A DNA stretch of 64,000 bases from JBNJGB01 sp051747385 (GTDB lineage Bacteria > Myxococcota_A > UBA9042 > PHBI01 > JACKFB01): NCBI GenBank assembly GCA_051747385.1, contig JBNJGB010000018.1:62001-126000 (forward strand), in the 5' to 3' direction. Below the pieces are notes generated by a model. It saw only the letters and a program-made list of their open reading frames with translations. It made no database searches and was not told the DNA's origin. The translations under genes and the position numbers were made by a program. Positions 24,842-32,697 of this stretch are shown in pieces (the stretch's first letter is position 1; the number at the start of each line of letters is the position of its first letter).

Positions 24842-25948
24842 GTGAGCCACGACGCCCTGGCGGAGGTGCTGCCCCGCGTCTCGAGCCGCGTGCCCCGGGT
24901 GCCCCTGGGTGACTGGCCGACGCCCGTGGAGCCCCTGGACCCGGCGCTCGGCGCCGCCCGCTCCGGCGATCTCTGGGTGAAGCGCGAGGATCGGAGCGCC
25001 CGCCCCTACGGCGGCAACAAGGTCCGCCCGCTGGAGACCGTGTTCGCCCACATGCGCTCCCGCGGCGTGGAGCGGGTCTGGAGCACCGGCGCCTGGGGCT
25101 CGAACCAGGCCCTGGCGACGGCCCTCCACGCGCCACGGGCGGGTCTGTGCGGGGCCGCCGTGCTCTTCCCGCAGCCCGAGTCGCGCTGCGCCGCCCACAA
25201 CCTCGCCGCGCTGCTGTCGGTCGCCGACCACTTGATCCTCCTCCCGAGCATCGCCGCCTTCCCCGCCGCCGCGGGCCTCGGCGGGGTCCTCGAACGATTT
25301 CCGCGCCCTCGGGACGCCGTGATGGCACCGGGGGCGGCCGTCCCGCTGGGTGCCCTGGGGCACGTCGCCGCCGCGCTGGAGGTGGCGCTGGAGGTGCGGG
25401 CCGGACGCATCCCCGCGCCACGCCACGTGATCCTGCCCGTGGGCAGCACCTGCACGACGGCCGGGCTGCTCGCCGGGTTCGCCGTCGCCGCGCACCTCGG
25501 GATGGGCCTGGCCGCCGGATCGCCGCGGGTGCACGCCGTGCGCGTCACGCCCTGGCCCGTCACGGCTCGCCAGCGCATCGTCGGCCTCGCGCGCCGGACG
25601 CTGGCGCTGCTCCACGCGCGAGGCGGTCCGTCGCCCTCGGACCTGGTCGACCCCGGGGATCGGCTGGTCGTGAGCGGACGCTACCTGGGCCCCGGCTACG
25701 GCCGGGTCACGACGGGCGGGCTGGAGGCGAGGGCGCGCTTCGCCATCGCCGACGCGCCGGCCCTGGACACCACCTACTCGGCGAAGGCGGGAGCGTACCT
25801 CCTCGATCACGCCGGAGGCCTGGACGGGCCGATCCTCTTCTGGTCCACAAAGAGCAGCCAGCCTCTGCCTCCGGCGGATTCCGGGGCGATCGGTCGGGCC
25901 CGCCGGGACGTTCGCCGGTGGCTCGCGCGAGGCCACGCCTCGGAGTGA
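24842..25948 (+). CDS. PLP-dependent enzyme of the ACC deaminase/D-cysteine desulfhydrase type
   Basis: A 368-aa fold-type II PLP enzyme. The PLP lysine lies in WVKREDRSARPYGGNKVRPLE, and the phosphate or substrate loop is ILPVGSTCTTAGLLAG. GAWGSNQALATALHA matches the family's substrate-binding helix. The reading frame is open far upstream through tesB; the GTG at 24842 is the best start by homology, with a TTG at 24806 as alternative. It ends the map-ampG-tesB cluster. Whether it acts on D-cysteine, ACC or another amino acid is not decidable. Confidence 0.8.
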   Translation: MSHDALAEVLPRVSSRVPRVPLGDWPTPVEPLDPALGAARSGDLWVKREDRSARPYGGNKVRPLETVFAHMRSRGVERVWSTGAWGSNQALATALHAPRAGLCGAAVLFPQPESRCAAHNLAALLSVADHLILLPSIAAFPAAAGLGGVLERFPRPRDAVMAPGAAVPLGALGHVAAALEVALEVRAGRIPAPRHVILPVGSTCTTAGLLAGFAVAAHLGMGLAAGSPRVHAVRVTPWPVTARQRIVGLARRTLALLHARGGPSPSDLVDPGDRLVVSGRYLGPGYGRVTTGGLEARARFAIADAPALDTTYSAKAGAYLLDHAGGLDGPILFWSTKSSQPLPPADSGAIGRARRDVRRWLARGHASE

Positions 25949-26112
25949 GCCTCCAGGGCGGCGCGCTGCCGCGGAGACGCGATCCGGGTCCATCGCCGCC
26001 GGGGGTCGTCGAGGCGCCGATTTCTCCCCGGGTGGGGGGATGCAGTATGCTGCCGTGGTCTGTCGCGTGAGGCGCCCCCCTCAGCACGCCCCGCGCACGT
26101 GAAAGGGACTGA

Positions 26113-27003
26113 ATGCTGTACCTCCTCGTCGGCTTTCTGGTCGGGACCCTCGCCGAGTACCTGGTCCACCGCCTGGTGGGTCACGGGCCGGGCAGCGAGG
26201 CCAGCGACGCACAGCTTCTGTGTCGTCACTCCCTCGCCCACCACAAGGTCTTCACCGACCGACGGGGCATGACGGCGTCACGGGGGGAGACGCGCCGGAG
26301 CCACGTCCACCTGCAGCTTCGGGCGCTGTTCATCCTGCTGCTGCTCGTCGTGGCCGCCGTCGGCGTCGCGATGTCCATGGGCGAGATGCTGAACGTCGAG
26401 GAGCTCGAGGGCTTCCTGTGGATGGGGGGTGGCCTGCTGCTGGCGCTGGTGCTCTACGAGGTCCTCCACACGATGCACCACACCCGACTCCCTCCCTGGC
26501 TGGCGAACCTCCCCGGCTACAAGCAGGCGCGGGCCTGGCACCACGCCCACCACCGGGAGCCCGACAGCCGCTTCGGCGTCGCCTGCCCCGTGTGGGACTT
26601 CGTGTTCTTCACGCACCACGGCCTGCGCGAGGAGGAGGCGCCCGAGGAGGAGGAGGCGGAGGCCGGCGCTCCGACGGCCCATCCCCGCACCGCCAGACGG
26701 GCCAGGCCCTCGACGACCATGCAGGACCTCCTGGCGGCGACCATCGCCGAGGCCGACGCCGAGGCCGAAGAGGACGCCACCGGCTCCCAGCGCAAGAAGC
26801 GCCGGAAGGGGGCCAGGACCACGCGACGGGAACGCCAGAAGCCCACCACGAAACAGGGTCGCCGGGCGCGCGCGGACCAGAAGCCCCCGACCGGCAAGAA
26901 GCCCCGCCCGAAGACCCGCTCCTCCTGGCTCAACGTCATGAGCACCGAGGACGACATCCAGGACGTGCGGATCGAGGCGGTGCGCGACGAGGACGAGGAC
27001 TGA
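26113..27003 (+). CDS. Fatty acid hydroxylase superfamily membrane protein with long basic tail
   Basis: A 296-aa protein. The N-terminal 175 residues have membrane helices and the His clusters of di-iron membrane hydroxylases/desaturases: EYLVHR and SLAHHK, HTMHH, and WHHAHH. The last 120 residues are different: acidic (EEEAPEEEEAEAG), then a strongly basic Lys/Arg stretch (RKKRRKGARTTRRERQK and on) and an acidic end. This tail is probably disordered and cytoplasmic; I know no such tail in the family. The substrate (fatty acid, sterol or carotenoid) is unknown. ATG follows AAAGGG. Confidence 0.75.
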   Translation: MLYLLVGFLVGTLAEYLVHRLVGHGPGSEASDAQLLCRHSLAHHKVFTDRRGMTASRGETRRSHVHLQLRALFILLLLVVAAVGVAMSMGEMLNVEELEGFLWMGGGLLLALVLYEVLHTMHHTRLPPWLANLPGYKQARAWHHAHHREPDSRFGVACPVWDFVFFTHHGLREEEAPEEEEAEAGAPTAHPRTARRARPSTTMQDLLAATIAEADAEAEEDATGSQRKKRRKGARTTRRERQKPTTKQGRRARADQKPPTGKKPRPKTRSSWLNVMSTEDDIQDVRIEAVRDEDED

Positions 27004-27006
27004 ACC

Positions 27007-28203
27007 TCAGCGGAGCTCCAGCGCCTGCAGCAGGTCGGCCTCCAGATCGTCCGCGTCCTCGAGCCCGACGGACAGGCGCACGAGGCTGTCCCGGATGCCG
27101 ATCTCCAGGCGCTCCTCGGTGCTCAGCTCGAAGTAGCTCATCAGGGCGACCTGCTCGATGAGGGACTCGACGCCGCCGAGGCTGGGACCGATGCGCGGGA
27201 TACGGACCCGGTCGATGAAAGCGCTGGTGCCGTCCAGGTCGTCGTCGAGTACGAAGGACATGACGCCCCCGTAGCCGCCCATCATGCGTCGGGCCACCTC
27301 GTGGGAGGCGTGGGACGGCAGCCCCGGGTAGAAGACCTCGGCCACGCGCGGATGCTCCGACAGGGTCCGGGCCAGGCGCTCCGCCGTGGCGTTCTGCGCG
27401 CGGACCCGGAGCGGGAGCGTCTTGAGGCCGCGGAGGATGAGCCAGGCGGCCTCCGGGTCCACGACGCCGCCCAGGACGTGCAGGGTCTCCCGGATGGCGT
27501 CCACGAAGGGCGCCGCGCCGGCGACGACGCCGCCCATGACGTCGTTGTGGCCGGCGAGGTACTTGGTCGCCGAGTGGATGACGAGGTCCGCGCCCTGCTC
27601 GAGGGGCCGCTGGTTGATCGGCGTGGCGAACGTGGCGTCGATGAGCAGCTTTGCCGGGTGGCCCTTCAGGCGCTCGGCGATGGCCGGCACGTCCACCACC
27701 TTGAGGTACGGGTTCGTGGGGGACTCCGTCAGGACGACCCGCGTCTCCCGGCGCAGGGCCTCCGCGACGGCGTCGGGCCGATCGGCCCGGACCACGGTGC
27801 AGTCCACGCCGAGCCTGCCGAGGATCTGCGTACAGAACTGCCGCGTCCGCCGATAGCAGTCGTCCGTGAGGATGACGTGCTGGCCCTGGCGGAGCATGGC
27901 CAGAAGGGTCGTGGTCACGGCGGCCATGCCCGACGAGAGCAGCACGGCGTCGCCGGCCCCCTCCAGAGCCGCCAGCTTGGCCTCCGCCGCGTGCTGCGTC
28001 GGGTTGCCGTAGCGCCCGTACTCCAGCCGGGGGCGCTCCCCGGTCATGTGGGCGCGGAGCTCGGCCGTGTCCCGGAAGGTGTAGGTGGCGGTCCGGTAGA
28101 TGGGCACGGCCAGCGAGCCCTCCGGAAGCTCGTGGTCGGTCCCCGCGTGGACCGCCGTCGTCCGCACGCCCCGCTCGCCCTGCCCCTTCCCGTCGTCCGC
28201 CAT
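27007..28203 (-). CDS. Cys/Met-metabolism PLP enzyme (cystathionine gamma-synthase/lyase type)
   Basis: A 398-aa fold-type I PLP enzyme. It carries the family block VIHSATKYLAGHNDVMGG with the PLP lysine at about 214, plus YGRYGNPTQ, SSGMAAVTT and a C-terminal IPRIGPSLGGVESL. These support a cystathionine gamma-synthase, cystathionine gamma-lyase, O-acetylhomoserine sulfhydrylase or methionine gamma-lyase; the subgroup cannot be fixed. The ATG at 28203 has GGGAGG in place; the frame continues upstream into element R2 but that part is not coding. It converges on the hydroxylase gene with four bases between the stops. Confidence 0.88.
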   Translation of the reverse strand: MADDGKGQGERGVRTTAVHAGTDHELPEGSLAVPIYRTATYTFRDTAELRAHMTGERPRLEYGRYGNPTQHAAEAKLAALEGAGDAVLLSSGMAAVTTTLLAMLRQGQHVILTDDCYRRTRQFCTQILGRLGVDCTVVRADRPDAVAEALRRETRVVLTESPTNPYLKVVDVPAIAERLKGHPAKLLIDATFATPINQRPLEQGADLVIHSATKYLAGHNDVMGGVVAGAAPFVDAIRETLHVLGGVVDPEAAWLILRGLKTLPLRVRAQNATAERLARTLSEHPRVAEVFYPGLPSHASHEVARRMMGGYGGVMSFVLDDDLDGTSAFIDRVRIPRIGPSLGGVESLIEQVALMSYFELSTEERLEIGIRDSLVRLSVGLEDADDLEADLLQALELR

Positions 28204-28276
28204 GTCGCCCTCCCGAGACGCCTCACCACGTGCCACCGGTCCGCCCCGGGAGTCAACGCCCGGGCCCCGTCCCCCC

Positions 28277-28438
28277 CAGGGCGGTCGCAAAGTCGACCGC
28301 CCTCCCTTGCCCTTGCCCTTGCCCGTGCCCTTGCCTGCTCTCAGACGTGCAAAATCCATCGTTCCGAGCGGGTGCGATCCGGCGCCGGACGCCGTACCGC
28401 CGCGCGGCCCTCACTTGTCCGACTTTGCGATTGCCCTG
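28277..28438 (-). repeat. MITE-like element R, copy R2 (162 bp)
   Basis: Same ends and core as R1 but inverted. It has five hexamer units, one changed to GGCACG. The flanks (left CCGTCCCCCC, right CTCGTCCCCC) share CGTCCCCC, a decayed or imprecise target duplication. It lies upstream of the Cys/Met enzyme start. Confidence 0.85.
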
Positions 28439-28468
28439 CTCGTCCCCCCGGGGAACCCGATCTCACCA

Positions 28469-28547
28469 AGCCGGAGGCTACCACGCAGCGTCGGCGGAAG
28501 GCCGAGATGCGTGCCACCCGCCGCGCTCACGACGGGAGACGCCCCCG
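28469..28547 (+). repeat. Direct repeat D, copy 1
   Basis: A 79-bp direct repeat, from AGCCGGAGGCTACCACGCAG to GACGGGAGACGCCCCCG, nearly identical to 28649-28727. The spacer contains GCGGACCGAGCGAGCGCGAG, close to the core of element S, so this pair may be a remnant of a related element. Non-coding. Confidence 0.75.
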
Positions 28548-28648
28548 ACCCCAGGGTCGGAGATGGGGGCGGCGGACCGAGCGAGCGCGAGAGGGGGGTG
28601 CGTAGATCGGCCAGGCGCCCCAGGCGCCGGTTCCGGCGACCGAGAGGT

Positions 28649-28727
28649 AGCCGGAGGCTACCACGCAGCGTCGGCGGAAGGCCGAGATGCGTGCCACCCG
28701 CCGCGCTCGCGACGGGAGACGCCCCCG
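28649..28727 (+). repeat. Direct repeat D, copy 2
   Basis: The second copy of the 79-bp repeat, 180 bp from copy 1 start to start. Only about one base differs. Together with R2 it fills most of the 619-bp gap between the Cys/Met enzyme and the pilin gene. Confidence 0.75.
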
Positions 28728-28735
28728 TCTCCGAC

Positions 28736-28776
28736 CCCAAAACACGAAGGGCGCCCCCCTTTCGGAGGGCGCCCTT
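28736..28776 (-). terminator. Rho-independent terminator of the pilin gene
   Basis: A perfect 10-bp stem AAGGGCGCCC/GGGCGCCCTT (28747-28756 and 28767-28776) with a 10-base loop. Read on the minus strand it is followed by CGTGTTTTGGGG. It lies 47 bp past the pilin stop. Confidence 0.7.
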
Positions 28777-28822
28777 TCGCCTCTCAGGCCTGGACTCGCC
28801 GTTGCGGGCGAAGCTCAGCTAG

Positions 28823-29410
28823 CTACTCGGTCTCCTTCTCGACGTAGAAGGCGGCCGAGCCGTGGAGCGAGCACTCCGCGTTGTTCGCCTGCGGGTCGCC
28901 GAAGCCCATCCGCTGGAAGGTGGACTGGACGGCGTCGCAGTCGAGGTCTCCGTTCGCCGTGGCCGTGAAGCCCGCATCCCCCAGCGTGCCGGAGGCGTCG
29001 AAGGCGTAGACGAAGTAGTGCTCGTCGTTCATCTGGAAGCTCAGGGCGGACCAGGTGTCCTGCGTCCAGACGTCGGGGTCCGGATCGCAGCGGTCGTCGT
29101 TGTTGGTGTCGTTGCCGCCCAGGCCGCCCGTGGAGCAGCACGTCCCCTCGGTCGGCGTGGCCGCCACATCCTGGGGGAACTGGCACGGCAGCTTCTCGCC
29201 GGCGGCGTTGACGTGCGGCGTCGTGTAGTAGAGCGCCGCGCCCTTGTAGATCTTGTCGAGCTGGTCGATGGCCTCCGTCGTCTTGGCACGGCGCATGTAC
29301 TTGATGAACGCCGGAACCGCGACGACCGCGAGGATGGCCAGGATGGCCACCACGATCATGAGCTCGATGAGCGTAAAGCCCTTGTCGGACGAGCGGATAC
29401 GCATCAGCAT
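28823..29410 (-). CDS. pilA: Type IV pilin (PilA-like major or major-like pilin)
   Basis: A 195-aa prepilin. The class III signal MLMRIRSSDKG is cleaved before Phe (G/FTLIE) and followed by the N-terminal helix FTLIELMIVVAILAILAVVA with Glu at +5. The globular domain has several Cys (CCSTGG, LPCQF, CDPDPD, NAECSLH) that may form disulfides, and a Gly/Asn/Asp-rich loop. The length is typical for Myxococcota PilA. Start ATG 29410 (an ATG at 29404 is also possible) with GGGAG upstream. A sigma-54 site lies about 110 bp upstream, and a terminator follows. No other pil genes are in the window. Confidence 0.85.
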   Translation of the reverse strand: MLMRIRSSDKGFTLIELMIVVAILAILAVVAVPAFIKYMRRAKTTEAIDQLDKIYKGAALYYTTPHVNAAGEKLPCQFPQDVAATPTEGTCCSTGGLGGNDTNNDDRCDPDPDVWTQDTWSALSFQMNDEHYFVYAFDASGTLGDAGFTATANGDLDCDAVQSTFQRMGFGDPQANNAECSLHGSAAFYVEKETE

Positions 29411-29518
29411 GTTGGAATCTCCCTTCCTCGGTCTTGCGTGAAGCTGTCGTCTCTTACGAGGGCCCCGGTCCGCTTGACCCGCCGAAGGAACGGCCGCGAG
29501 CGTCTCGGGCAGGGTATC

Positions 29519-29536
29519 AAGCAACGGTCATGCCAA
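29519..29536 (-). promoter_or_regulatory. Sigma-54 (RpoN) promoter for the pilin gene
   Basis: Minus-strand TTGGCATGACCGTTGCTT matches the -24/-12 consensus TGGCACG-N4-TTGC at all key positions except one (T for C), with the correct spacing. It gives a leader of about 100 bases. Sigma-54 control of pilA by PilR is established in Pseudomonas and Myxococcus. Confidence 0.75.
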
Positions 29537-29683
29537 GACCCCAGAGAGACCCAACCAACTGAAATCACACGATCCACACCCTCGCCCCTCGGAGCCCGAA
29601 CGACGCGACGCGACGCCGGGAATCGTCGCGCCGCCTCCCCCGAGGAGACTGAAACCACCTTCACTTACAGTCGGTTACGAGTC

Positions 29684-29712
29684 GGTGACGTTTTTCGTCA
29701 CCCCATGTGACG
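29684..29712. promoter_or_regulatory. Three phased GTGACG/CGTCAC arms, candidate enhancer site for the pilin promoter
   Basis: GTGACG, then CGTCAC, then GTGACG, each six bases and separated by five, so consecutive arms alternate in orientation with an 11-bp period, about one helical turn. The site is about 150-190 bp upstream of the expected pilin transcription start, where sigma-54 activators usually bind. The first two arms with flanks also form a stem (GGTGACG/CGTCACC), but there is no T run, so a terminator is less likely. Confidence 0.45.
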
Positions 29713-29713
29713 A

Positions 29714-30679
29714 TCATCGCCGGGATCCGGGATCGAGGCCGAGGGTTCCGTCCGCGTCCAGCCAGGCCGCCCCGCACGCATCGGTCGAGTAGGCCAGGCC
29801 GACCTCTCCGGCAGCGGACACCGCGACGACCCCGAGACGCCCGCCGTGGGACACGACCTCCACGAAGGTGCGCCGGAGGGCATGCTCGAGGCTCATGCCG
29901 TCCGTCACGCGGGTGGCGATCCGCGTCGCGACGCCGAGGTCCAGGATCTGCTCGCCCACCCCGGTGGCCGACACGGCGACGTGCGGGCAGGCGTAGTTCC
30001 CGGCCGGCGTCGGCGAATCGCTCACGCGCCCCACGTGCTCGTGACCGCGCCCCCCCGTGGAGGTGCACGCCCACAGCGCCCCGCCCGCGTCGGCCCCGAC
30101 GGCCCCGATGGTCCCGTGCCGCCGATCCGCCGGCGGCAGGTCCTCGTCTCCGGCGTCCCCCACCGCAGCGTCGGGGTCGTCGGCCGCCTCCCCGGCCACC
30201 AGAGCGCGCCACCGGGCGACGTTGGCCGCGGTCCGCACGTCCTGCAGGGGTTCCGACAGATCGCGCATGAGGTTCCTGGCGCCCTCCCCGTCGAGGCACC
30301 GATCGCCGGCGGACTGGAGGGCGTCTGCGAGCCGGCTGGGGTGGAGGCAATCCTGGACGTTGTAGACCGCCGACAGCCGCGTCCGGCGGCCGTCCATCAG
30401 CGAGGCGGACACGCGGCACCGGCCGTCCTGTTGCAAGCGCGCGCCCCGCCCGGCGTTGAACCGCTCGTCGGCCTCCAGGCGTCCGGCGGCCGCCAACACG
30501 CCCGCGCGCACGTCTCCCGCGCGCACGAGGCTCCACCCCTCGCGCACGGCCTTCGCCATGGCCTCGCCGCGCTCCGCGCGCCCGTCGGGCGTCGTCGTGT
30601 CCAGGTAGTCGCCCGCGCCCCCGTGCACGGCGAGCACCGGCAGCCGGATGAGGTGGACCTCGAGGTGGAACCCGCTCAT
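29714..30679 (-). CDS. Isoaspartyl peptidase/L-asparaginase family (Ntn-hydrolase)
   Basis: A 321-aa plant-type asparaginase/beta-aspartyl dipeptidase, matured by self-cleavage. The catalytic Thr is at about 190 in RRHGTIGAVG. Other family blocks are LAVHGGAGDY at the N-terminus, FNAGRGARLQQDG, and STGGRGHEHVGRVSDSPTPA in the beta subunit. The ATG at 30679 follows GGGAGG. It degrades isoaspartyl peptides, a task complementary to pcm elsewhere in the window. Confidence 0.9.
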   Translation of the reverse strand: MSGFHLEVHLIRLPVLAVHGGAGDYLDTTTPDGRAERGEAMAKAVREGWSLVRAGDVRAGVLAAAGRLEADERFNAGRGARLQQDGRCRVSASLMDGRRTRLSAVYNVQDCLHPSRLADALQSAGDRCLDGEGARNLMRDLSEPLQDVRTAANVARWRALVAGEAADDPDAAVGDAGDEDLPPADRRHGTIGAVGADAGGALWACTSTGGRGHEHVGRVSDSPTPAGNYACPHVAVSATGVGEQILDLGVATRIATRVTDGMSLEHALRRTFVEVVSHGGRLGVVAVSAAGEVGLAYSTDACGAAWLDADGTLGLDPGSRR

Positions 30680-30848
30680 GGACAAGCCTCCCACGGTCGG
30701 CGGGGATCGCGCGCATCATGGCCGGCCCGGCGCCTCGCGCGTCAAGGACGGCGTGATCGCAAGCCCGCGACGACCCCGGGCCCCACATTCTTGCGAGCCC
30801 TCGGCCATGCTGACACACTGAGCGACGCCAACCCCGGGTGGAGCGTGC

Positions 30849-31937
30849 ATGGCCAGGATCCTCATCGTCGACGACGAGTTACACATTCGGACCCTCCTGC
30901 GACGACTCCTCCAGCGCGAAGGCCACGAGTGCGAGATGGCGGCCACGGCCGACGAGGCCTGGGAGCGCCTGGAGCAGGAGGGATTCGACCTCGTCCTGAG
31001 CGACGTGAACATGCCCGGCACGAGCGGCCTGGAGCTCGCCCCGCGCATCGCCGACAAGTATCCGAGCACGCCGGTCGTCATGGTGACGGGCGTCGATGAT
31101 CCCCACGTGGCGCGGAACGCGGTGGAGTCGGGGGCCTACGGCTACATCATCAAGCCCTTCGAGCCGAACGAGATCGTCATCGGCGTGATGAACGCCCTCC
31201 GCCGCCGCGAGCTGGAGCTCCAGAACCGGCGGCACCAGGAGGAGCTGGAGAGCCTCGTGGACGCGCGGACGCAAGAGCTCCAGGACACGTTCGAGGAGCT
31301 CAAGGTGGCCCACATGGACCTGAAGTCGGCGCAGGAAGAGACGATCAACCGGCTGTCCATCGCGAGCGAGTACCGCGACGAGGAGACGGGCGCGCACATC
31401 CAGCGCATGAGCCGCTACTGCGAGCTGCTCGGCCGGAAGGCGGGCATGCCCGAGGACCAGGTGGAGCTGGTGCGCACGGCGAGCCCGCTGCACGACGTGG
31501 GCAAGATCGGCATCCCGGACGCCATCCTCCAGAAGCCGGGGAAGCACACGCCGGACGAGTGGCAGATCATGAAGACCCACGCCGAGATCGGCTATCGGAT
31601 CCTGGCCGGCTCCGGCTACGAGGTCCTGGAGCTCGCGGCGGTCATCGCGCGCACCCACCACGAGAAATGGGACAGCAGCGGCTATCCCCTACAGCTCGGC
31701 GGCGAGGACATCCCGCTGGTCGGACGCATCACCGCCATCGCCGACGTGTTCGACGCCCTGACCACCCGCCGCGTCTACAAGCCCGCCTTCACGCCGGAGC
31801 GCTCCATCGCCCTCATGCGCGAGGGGCGCGGCCGCCACTTCGACCCGAACCTCCTGGACGTCTTCCTGGACAGCATCGACGAGGTGCTGGCCATCCGCGA
31901 GGCCTTCCCGGACGAAGAGGCCCCTCCGCCCTACTGA
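30849..31937 (+). CDS. Response regulator with HD-GYP domain (RpfG-like c-di-GMP phosphodiesterase)
   Basis: A 362-aa two-component output protein. The N-terminal receiver (1-125) has DD (8-9), phospho-acceptor Asp52 and Lys102. After a helical linker (about 120-170, coiled-coil-like), the HD-GYP domain (about 170-345) has HDVGKIGIPD (His215, Asp216), THHEKWDSSGYP (GYP 278-280) and DVFDALTTRRVYKPA. All main metal ligands look intact, so c-di-GMP hydrolysis is likely. There is no adjacent histidine kinase. With the PilZ protein at 48950 it is the clearest sign of c-di-GMP signalling here. Confidence 0.93.
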   Translation: MARILIVDDELHIRTLLRRLLQREGHECEMAATADEAWERLEQEGFDLVLSDVNMPGTSGLELAPRIADKYPSTPVVMVTGVDDPHVARNAVESGAYGYIIKPFEPNEIVIGVMNALRRRELELQNRRHQEELESLVDARTQELQDTFEELKVAHMDLKSAQEETINRLSIASEYRDEETGAHIQRMSRYCELLGRKAGMPEDQVELVRTASPLHDVGKIGIPDAILQKPGKHTPDEWQIMKTHAEIGYRILAGSGYEVLELAAVIARTHHEKWDSSGYPLQLGGEDIPLVGRITAIADVFDALTTRRVYKPAFTPERSIALMREGRGRHFDPNLLDVFLDSIDEVLAIREAFPDEEAPPPY

Positions 31938-32073
31938 TCGCCGTGCGCCCCGGCCGTCCCGCCTCGTGGTCGTGGACGGTTCGGTCCAGCCGGAAGATCC
32001 GCTGCGCGGGCGGGGACGCCCGCGGTCCCGAGCGCCGGTCGCGTGTCCTGGGACGGCGGGCATCCTGCCCTGC

Positions 32074-32697
32074 TCATGTGCCGGGGCGCCGCCGGAAGAC
32101 CACGGTCTGGTTGTTGGCGGGCATGTCCACGCGCTCCACGAGGTCGAAGCCGTGGCGCGCGGCGACGGCGGCGACGTCATCCAGGTCCCGCACGCCGAAG
32201 CGGCGGTCCATGTTCCGGAGGCGTTCGTGGAAGGCCTCGTTGCTGCCGGCCGTGTGGGTGCCCCCGAGCTTGTAAGGCCCGTAGAGGATCACCAGTCCGC
32301 CGGGGGCGACGACCTGCTCGGCGCCGGCCATCAGGGCCTCCGTGACCTCCCACGGCGAGATGTGGATCATGTTGGCGTTGAACACGACGTCCACCTCGTC
32401 GACGGGCCAGGGGGATCGCCGCACGTCCAGATCGATGGGCGGCAGCACGCCGGGGACGCCCTCGTGGGACGTCCACGCTTCGATGCTCCGGCGGAGGTCC
32501 GGCTCCGGCTCGGAAGGCTGCCACGTGACTCCGGCCAGGGCCGCCGCGAAGTGCACGGCGTGCTGTCCGGTGCCGCTCGCCACCTCGAGCACCCGGGCTC
32601 CACGGGGGATCCACCGCCGGAGCACCTCGAGGATGGGCCCCTTGTTCCGCTCGGGCGCAGGGTAGAGGATGCGGCCGTCGGGTGTTCGATCGTTCAT
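32074..32697 (-). CDS. DUF938 SAM-dependent methyltransferase-like protein
   Basis: A 207-aa class I methyltransferase fold. The N-terminal block RILYPAPERNKGPILEVLRR is diagnostic of DUF938, and ARVLEVASGTGQHAVHFA is the SAM motif, with NANMIHISPWE later. The substrate is unknown. The start (ATG 32697, or 32700) overlaps the ATG of terC on the other strand by about 29 bp, so the two divergent genes are entangled at their 5' ends. The ribosome binding site is weak. Confidence 0.85.
   Translation of the reverse strand: MNDRTPDGRILYPAPERNKGPILEVLRRWIPRGARVLEVASGTGQHAVHFAAALAGVTWQPSEPEPDLRRSIEAWTSHEGVPGVLPPIDLDVRRSPWPVDEVDVVFNANMIHISPWEVTEALMAGAEQVVAPGGLVILYGPYKLGGTHTAGSNEAFHERLRNMDRRFGVRDLDDVAAVAARHGFDLVERVDMPANNQTVVFRRRPGT

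Noticed and set aside
28823..29410. Pseudopilin (type II secretion) instead of pilin
   Set aside because: Size, cysteine pattern and sigma-54 promoter fit a type IV pilin better; no gsp genes are adjacent.
29684..29702. GGTGACG-TTTTT-CGTCACC hairpin as a terminator
   Set aside because: No T run follows on either strand, and the third phased arm favours a binding site.
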